Assembly: GCA_958430865.1 (NCBI GenBank)
Contig: CAUDNR010000859.1
Location: forward strand, 11,049-23,682
Length of the DNA stretch: 12,634 bases
Reading direction: 5' to 3'
From: Entrophospora sp. SA101
Taxonomy: Eukaryota; Glomeromycota; Glomeromycetes; Entrophosporales; Entrophosporaceae
Shown here: piece after piece, positions 8,591-12,634 of the stretch
How positions within the stretch are numbered: position 1 is the first letter of the stretch
How the letters are laid out: each line of letters begins with the position of its first letter
Made by a program: the position numbers and the translations under genes
The notes under the pieces: model-generated
What the model was told of the DNA's origin: nothing
Databases searched by the model: none
The model's input: only the letters and a program-made list of their open reading frames with translations

Positions 8591-9000
8591 TATTACCAAA
8601 ATTTTGCTATATTTTTCGATTCTAGAACTCTTTCTCATATAATTAATGCTTTTGAATACTTTGCTTTATGTTAAAAAAATTGGATTATATTTTTGATAAC
8701 TTTTGCGTATTACATTTTTGATAACTTTTGCATATTACATTTTTGATATAATTGTGCTCAAGTACTTTGCTTTACGTTAAAAAATTTGATCGCTTTTGTA
8801 TATTATTTTTTTGATAACTTTTGCGTATTACCGAAAGCTTGCTATATTTTTCGATTCTAAAACTCTTTCTCATATAGTTACTGTCTTCGAGTACTTTTAT
8901 ATCGTGTCAAAAAAATTAGATCACATTTTTGATTACTTTTGCGTATTACATTTTTGATAACCTTTGTATATGACTGAATTGACATAAAGTACTAAAATCA
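8591..9000. repeat. AT-rich tandem repeat, period about 235 bp, with nested 25-bp units
   Basis: The segment from TATTACCAAA (8591) is repeated from TATTACCGAA (8826). Both copies include GCTATATTTTTCGATTCTA and AACTCTTTCTCATATA at matching offsets. Inside, a 25-bp unit with core TTTTGATAACTTTTGCGTAT occurs in tandem at 8689-8713 and 8714-8738, and again near 8808-8831, 8924-8949 and 8950 onward. GGTAATACGTAAAAG at 8531-8545 is an inverted near-match to CTTTTGCGTATTACC at 8818-8832. This is very AT-rich and a candidate easily melted region. No gene is seen. Confidence 0.75.
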
Positions 9001-9164
9001 TGTGGTACAAAAATGGTCATAGTTACCTATCCTATGATCTGAATTAATTTTCGATTTGAATTTTTTCCAGCATATATTGTAAGAGGCAACATCCCTTACC
9101 TGAGATAAATGACTAGTTAAATGTAACAATTTCTCTCCACCAGAGATTATTACTTAGCTAGATT
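9001..9164. other. 3' flank of the right primase-helicase pseudogene
   Basis: Sequence after the terminal TAA of the right copy (- strand). It has no counterpart after the left copy, which supports loss of the native 3' end on the left. No clear AATAAA signal is seen on the - strand close to the stop. Confidence 0.4.
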
Positions 9165-9344
9165 TTATGCATATTCAATAAGGGCTAAAGTGCGGTTTTT
9201 TAATTCTTTTTTGTATGGAGTAGTAGGAACACCCATTTTAGCTTCGAAATTTTTCTTGTAATCTAAGAAATCAGTTTCATTCATACTCTCGTGCTCTTTT
9301 TTCCAGTAATTTTGATTATCCCGCAATTCAAAGGCAATCTTGGT

Positions 9345-10868
9345 TCACCATTGTTCTAACCTTTCCTGAGACATTTGGAATTTTTGTTGTAAAAGAAGGA
9401 TAAGATTGTCTATATCAGATTCATTTTTAATGAGAAATTCTGAAGATAGAGGAGTTAAGGATTCGGGTATTTTTTTCTCAACTATACTGGCTTTACTAAT
9501 AGTAGTATCAACATGGCATCTATCTTGGGAAAGACCAGCAGATTGATTACGGGCTGGTATTTTCAAAGGTAAATCTTTTTCATCAATTGCATTACTAGAT
9601 GAGTCAGAAGTTTTATGCTCAACATGTTCTGAAGTATTATTGTTAATAATAGGTATAGAATCGAAAAGATTCTGAATCTCATCACTTACCTTTGGCTTAT
9701 ATGATGGAAGAACTGGAGCTATAAGGTAATATTCAGGATCATCTAACTTCCTAGCCATTACTTCTTCTTGATTATCAAAACCACAACTATTATATGGTTT
9801 TCGGTTAATTTGATATGAATATTTCCAAATCTGTTGTCCTTTAGGTCCTACCAATTTTCGTTCACTTTTTATAGTATAACCACACCAATTACCAACAATT
9901 GCATTAATTGCCTTTATAGCTGATTTAAGATCTGGTATTTCTTTTGCACGAGACTTAAAGCCAAAGAGCAATAAGGATTGATTTCGAATTTCTATAAATT
10001 TTTCACGAGATGCCTCAAACACAACTTTTACCTGATCGTCAGAGAGAATGCGTTTATCATCTATACCTGTAAAACCAAGTGACTGTAAAAGCCCTTGTAC
10101 AGCTTCCCAATGATTCGCTGAATATGTTTTGCGTAAATCTTTAGCATTATAGCAGGTATCTTCCCATTGTGTGATATCTTTGGCCTTTAATTCTTCTATT
10201 GCACTCTCTTCATCATAACATTGCTTGTAAAAATGAGATAGACGCAAGAAATGTTTTCTAGGTTCGGGTGGACTAAAATGTTCTACAAAATCTTTATCGC
10301 AGAGTTTATTCCAATCCTCGATGCTCATACCATTTCCACCATAAAGATTCCACAGATAAAAATGCTTAAGTGCCATGGTATCTGCAACTGAACGTTCTGA
10401 ATTGAGTTTAAGGGATTCAGCTTCCCCAAGAGTAAGATTTCGAGCAGTGGCAATTGTCTCAAAATCTGTATGCTTGATAACTAATGCTTCAGCCTTAATT
10501 TCATTACGAACTGTTTTACGAATATCTATAACTTCTTGAGTTTCTTCCAATTTTATTAATTTAAGACTTGCTCCTGTACTAGCAATAAGGCTACATGAAA
10601 TTTCGATAAAATTTCTGGTTGAAAGATGTTTCTGGTGCTCAACTTCAATAAATGATGTTACAGCAGGAGATTGATCAAGTTTATAGGAAATGCTATCTAT
10701 ATCCCATTCACTATGTCCTTTAATTGCTGTAGGCAAATCATTGGGTTGAGCTATTGCAAGTTCTGCACAAATATTTTCATGTCCTGGCGAACGAGAAAGT
10801 TCATTGGAAATTTTTTGATAATAGAGGGAAAGTATACGCTTTTCACAATCACAAATTCTGAACATCAT
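9345..10868 (-). pseudogene. Helicase motif VI and C-terminal region fragment (507 codons)
   Basis: The longest open piece of the right copy. The first ATG falls inside motif VI (QMMFRICD), so a protein from here would lack the ATPase core. Residues up to about 155 differ from the left copy at many places, often where a CpG codon has become TpG or CpA: Arg codons to Cys, His or Gln. From the serine at about residue 157 to the TGA at 9347-9345, the protein is identical to the left copy. The frame is also open upstream from TGA 11036-11034, through motif V. Not expected to be functional. Confidence 0.75.
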
Positions 10869-11177
10869 CTGGATAAATGCTTCTACATTAACTGGAGTTC
10901 CAATATTTATAATGCCTATAACTATGTCAAAGTGATTAGGTATCTCAAAAGAAATACCTGCTTCTACTGTGTTTGTATAAGCTACACAATCAAGTTCACC
11001 CCAAGCAGTATTAATATCTAAAAAGTCTTTTTTTCATTGTTTTCCATCCATGTCTCCATAATAGGCATGAGCTTTGAAAGATAATTTAGAAGCTTCTTTT
11101 ACTAATGCTCGTGCCATATTAGAGTTTGTTACAACAAATGCCATGCGTTTACCATGCTTCAAATACTCAAACCCTAT

Positions 11178-11405
11178 TCACATAGCTTCAGCCCCACTAT
11201 TCGGGTCATAAAGATACTCAACAGTCTTACCTATAAGTGGTTGGAATTTATTATCAATTACTTGAATATTTTCACCACGATAAGCCTTGAGAAATGTTAG
11301 TGTACTTTCATTTGCAAATGCATCCATGGCTAAAACATGTTGAGCTGATTTTAACACATCACGCATTGCATTTTCAGATTCTCGCGCATTTGAACCACTA
11401 TTCAT
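11178..11405 (-). pseudogene. Helicase fragment between motifs II and IV (75 codons)
   Basis: This part of the right copy matches left residues from the ATG at 141, with motif III-like VLAMDAFAN. It is bounded upstream by TAA 11414-11412 (CAA in the left copy) and ends at TGA 11180-11178 (CGA in the left copy). It is a decayed piece of the pseudogene, not a separate small gene. Confidence 0.75.
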
Positions 11406-11427
11406 TTGACATTAAATTGCATTGACT

Positions 11428-12561
11428 TCATCTAAAATAGCTATATACAATCAGACGGGCTGAAAATTCTATACGAGAGAGACTCTCAACTTGAACTATG
11501 ATAATATCCCACTTATCTACGGACAAGCTCTGTTCATCTTGATAATTACAGATTCTGAGTCCAGACAATTTAAGATCATTAATTTTACCCATTGATTCAT
11601 TACTAAGAGTTTTTCGGTAAGAAATCCAGATGACACGAGGCATATTAGCTTTATTCTTGGCTAAATAATTGAGATATTTTCTTAGACCTTTTGTTTTTCC
11701 TGTCATCATAGGAGAGCGAATCAAAATTGTACTGGATTCTTTGCTCAAGAAATTGGGATAAGCTTCTGGAAAATCTTCCATTTCCTTTACATTAATAACT
11801 TCACCAGATAATTCAGAAAGTAAAGGAGGATTTAATACCACTTTGGCTATTCTTTCATTTAATCCCAATTTAGGTTTCTCTTTTGATTCAACTTTATCTG
11901 ATACCTTTTCAAAGCTTAATCCTTTATGATCTGGCTTATATTGTTTTTGGCGATAACATTTAAGTATGAAATGCCCATTTTTTCGAATAAATCCATAGAG
12001 TTGATCTTTTTCATGTTTAACGTCACATATAGGGCATTCTTTAACAGATTGTGCTTGAAAGTTAATGAACCCTTTCTCAATTCTTCCAATCTGAAGCCAC
12101 CCATATTTTTCAATAACTAGATTGGCTCCCTTAACCAAAGCATTTTCATCATCAATAGGTTGGGATTCTTGTTTTACTGGCTCTTCTGGAGAAAAGGTTC
12201 GTGGCCAGATCACAGAATAATCTGATTTTGGTTGAACCAAATAATCTTCTAGTTTTTGAAATCCATTTTTAACAGAGGAACTAGCTGGTCTTTTGATACA
12301 TCCTTCTTTTGCTGATCCAAGGAGTCGAAGATTAAAGTGGGATTTGTAAAGTCCAATATCAATAAATTTGGAATAAGGTTCCCCAACCGATTCAATGACT
12401 TTTTCCACAAAACCTTTAAGGTCTCGATAATCAATAAATCGAGTATGGGGATAAATAATATGCCAGCTACATTTATTTATATTTGATGAACTTGCCAAAG
12501 CAAAGTTATTTAATGATATCATGCAACCCAATGTGGAATATAATGTATCTGCACAAGCCAT
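11428..12561 (-). CDS. N-terminal fragment: AEP primase, zinc motif, helicase Walker A (377 aa)
   Basis: This is the first open segment of the right copy, from ATG 12561. Primase motifs: CSWHIIY at residues 31-37 (the SxH motif of the AEP fold) and FIDIGLYKSHFNLRLLGSAK at 66-85 (third-motif Asp68, with Arg79 and Lys85 in the typical position). A zinc-binding pattern follows: Cys176, Cys179, His183, His197 and Cys202, like the zinc segment after herpes/pox-type primases. The helicase begins with Walker A RSPMMTGKT at 282-290 and a motif Ia-like VIWISYRKTL at 310-319. The frame is lost through the TATA insertion just before motif II, and seven or so aberrant codons precede the stop. The acidic DxD motif expected upstream of SxH is absent, and a stop lies five codons before the ATG. 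The true gene therefore probably began further upstream and was cut here. Primase families make RNA or DNA primers; this fragment alone is unlikely to work. Confidence 0.7.
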   Translation of the reverse strand: MACADTLYSTLGCMISLNNFALASSSNINKCSWHIIYPHTRFIDYRDLKGFVEKVIESVGEPYSKFIDIGLYKSHFNLRLLGSAKEGCIKRPASSSVKNGFQKLEDYLVQPKSDYSVIWPRTFSPEEPVKQESQPIDDENALVKGANLVIEKYGWLQIGRIEKGFINFQAQSVKECPICDVKHEKDQLYGFIRKNGHFILKCYRQKQYKPDHKGLSFEKVSDKVESKEKPKLGLNERIAKVVLNPPLLSELSGEVINVKEMEDFPEAYPNFLSKESSTILIRSPMMTGKTKGLRKYLNYLAKNKANMPRVIWISYRKTLSNESMGKINDLKLSGLRICNYQDEQSLSVDKWDIIIVQVESLSRIEFSARLIVYSYFR

Positions 12562-12577
12562 CAGGAAATTAATTTAG

Positions 12578-12633
12578 CGTAAACTTGCATAAATCTTACG
12601 ATGCCGACGTAATATTGTGTAAATCTTACAGTG
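12578..12633 (-). mobile_element. Possible CACTA-like transposon terminus with subterminal repeats
   Basis: Read on the - strand from 12633, the sequence starts CACTGTAAGATTTAC. It contains two 22-bp direct repeats 30 bp apart (12629-12608 and 12599-12578; GTAAGATTTA then RCAA-like sequence, then TTACG; 18 of 22 match). CACTA/EnSpm elements begin with CACTA or CACTG and have short subterminal repeats. If this is such an end, the element extends leftward and would contain the primase-helicase gene, or its truncated N-terminus sits at the boundary. No second end is visible in the window, so this is a tentative reading. Plain satellite repeats are the alternative. Confidence 0.3.
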
Positions 12634-12634
12634 C

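Larger units (their letters stand above)
9208..11549 (-). repeat. Right arm of the long inverted duplication
   Basis: Reverse complement partner of 1-2338. It is diverged from 10403 to 11549 and apparently identical from 9208 to 10402. The arms are separated by about 6.9 kb, so the locus could form a very long interrupted hairpin. Transcripts running through either copy would be antisense to the other. Confidence 0.9.
9165..12561 (-). pseudogene. Primase-helicase fusion, right copy, inactivated
   Basis: This copy shows the gene architecture better: AEP primase core, zinc-binding segment, SF2 helicase, then a helical C-terminal region, about 1130 codons in all. It is broken by a 4-bp TATA insertion (about 11443-11446) beside motif II, in-frame TAA 11414-11412, TGA 11180-11178 and TGA 11036-11034, plus TGA 9347-9345, which is also in the left copy. 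The three private stops match CAA or CGA in the left copy, so each is a C-to-T change. Motif VI reads FRICD where the left has FRIRD (CGT to TGT). After TGA 9345 the frame continues 59 codons to TAA 9167-9165, probably the native C-terminus. The N-terminus also looks incomplete: no DxD catalytic motif precedes the SxH motif. The copy is convergent with the left one. I infer a dead paralogue of a viral-type or transposon replication gene. Confidence 0.8.

Overview
The window is AT-rich DNA (roughly 70% A+T by eye) with long gene-poor spacers, microsatellites, homopolymer runs and decayed repeats. There are no operons, ribosome-binding sites or other prokaryotic features. It reads as a eukaryotic nuclear genome. 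My best guess, inferred from style and from the replication-protein family, is an early-diverging fungus such as an arbuscular mycorrhizal (Glomeromycotina) species; nothing here proves the taxon.

The two ends carry inverted, tail-to-tail copies of one gene. Its product is a fusion of an archaeo-eukaryotic-type primase (AEP, herpes/pox-like clade), a zinc-binding segment and a superfamily 2 helicase resembling herpesvirus origin-binding proteins (UL9 / Herpes_ori_bp family). The left copy (1-2354, + strand) enters the window just before helicase motif II. It is open to an in-frame TGA at 2199-2201, followed by 50 more open codons. The right copy (12561 down to 9165, - strand) shows the primase, zinc and Walker A parts, but it is a pseudogene. 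It has a 4-bp insertion beside motif II, in-frame TAA and TGA codons caused by C-to-T changes, a motif VI arginine replaced, and the same TGA as the left copy. Upstream of left position 1143 the copies differ at many sites. From 1144 to about 2338 (right 10402 to 9208, about 1195 bp) I see no difference. That abrupt change suggests recent gene conversion or an assembly error.

Between the copies lie one unrecognised intact gene (3392-4330, - strand, 312 aa, mostly helical by eye), about 3 kb of AT-rich sequence with microsatellites and no clear gene (4331-7700), and a repeat-rich block (about 7690-9000) next to the 3' end of the right copy. This block holds a perfect 32-bp palindrome, about 34-bp tandem units with a GAGTGAYG core, four hairpin-bearing units (GGCAC-N3-GTGCC) spaced 58-69 bp apart, and an AT-rich tandem repeat with a period of about 235 bp. 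Palindrome, iteron-like repeats and AT-rich DNA beside a gene for an origin-binding-type helicase is the arrangement expected of a replication origin, but this link is a hypothesis. At the right edge, the sequence read inward starts CACTG and has two subterminal repeats, like the end of a CACTA-type DNA transposon. The primase-helicase may therefore belong to a mobile or virus-derived replicon.
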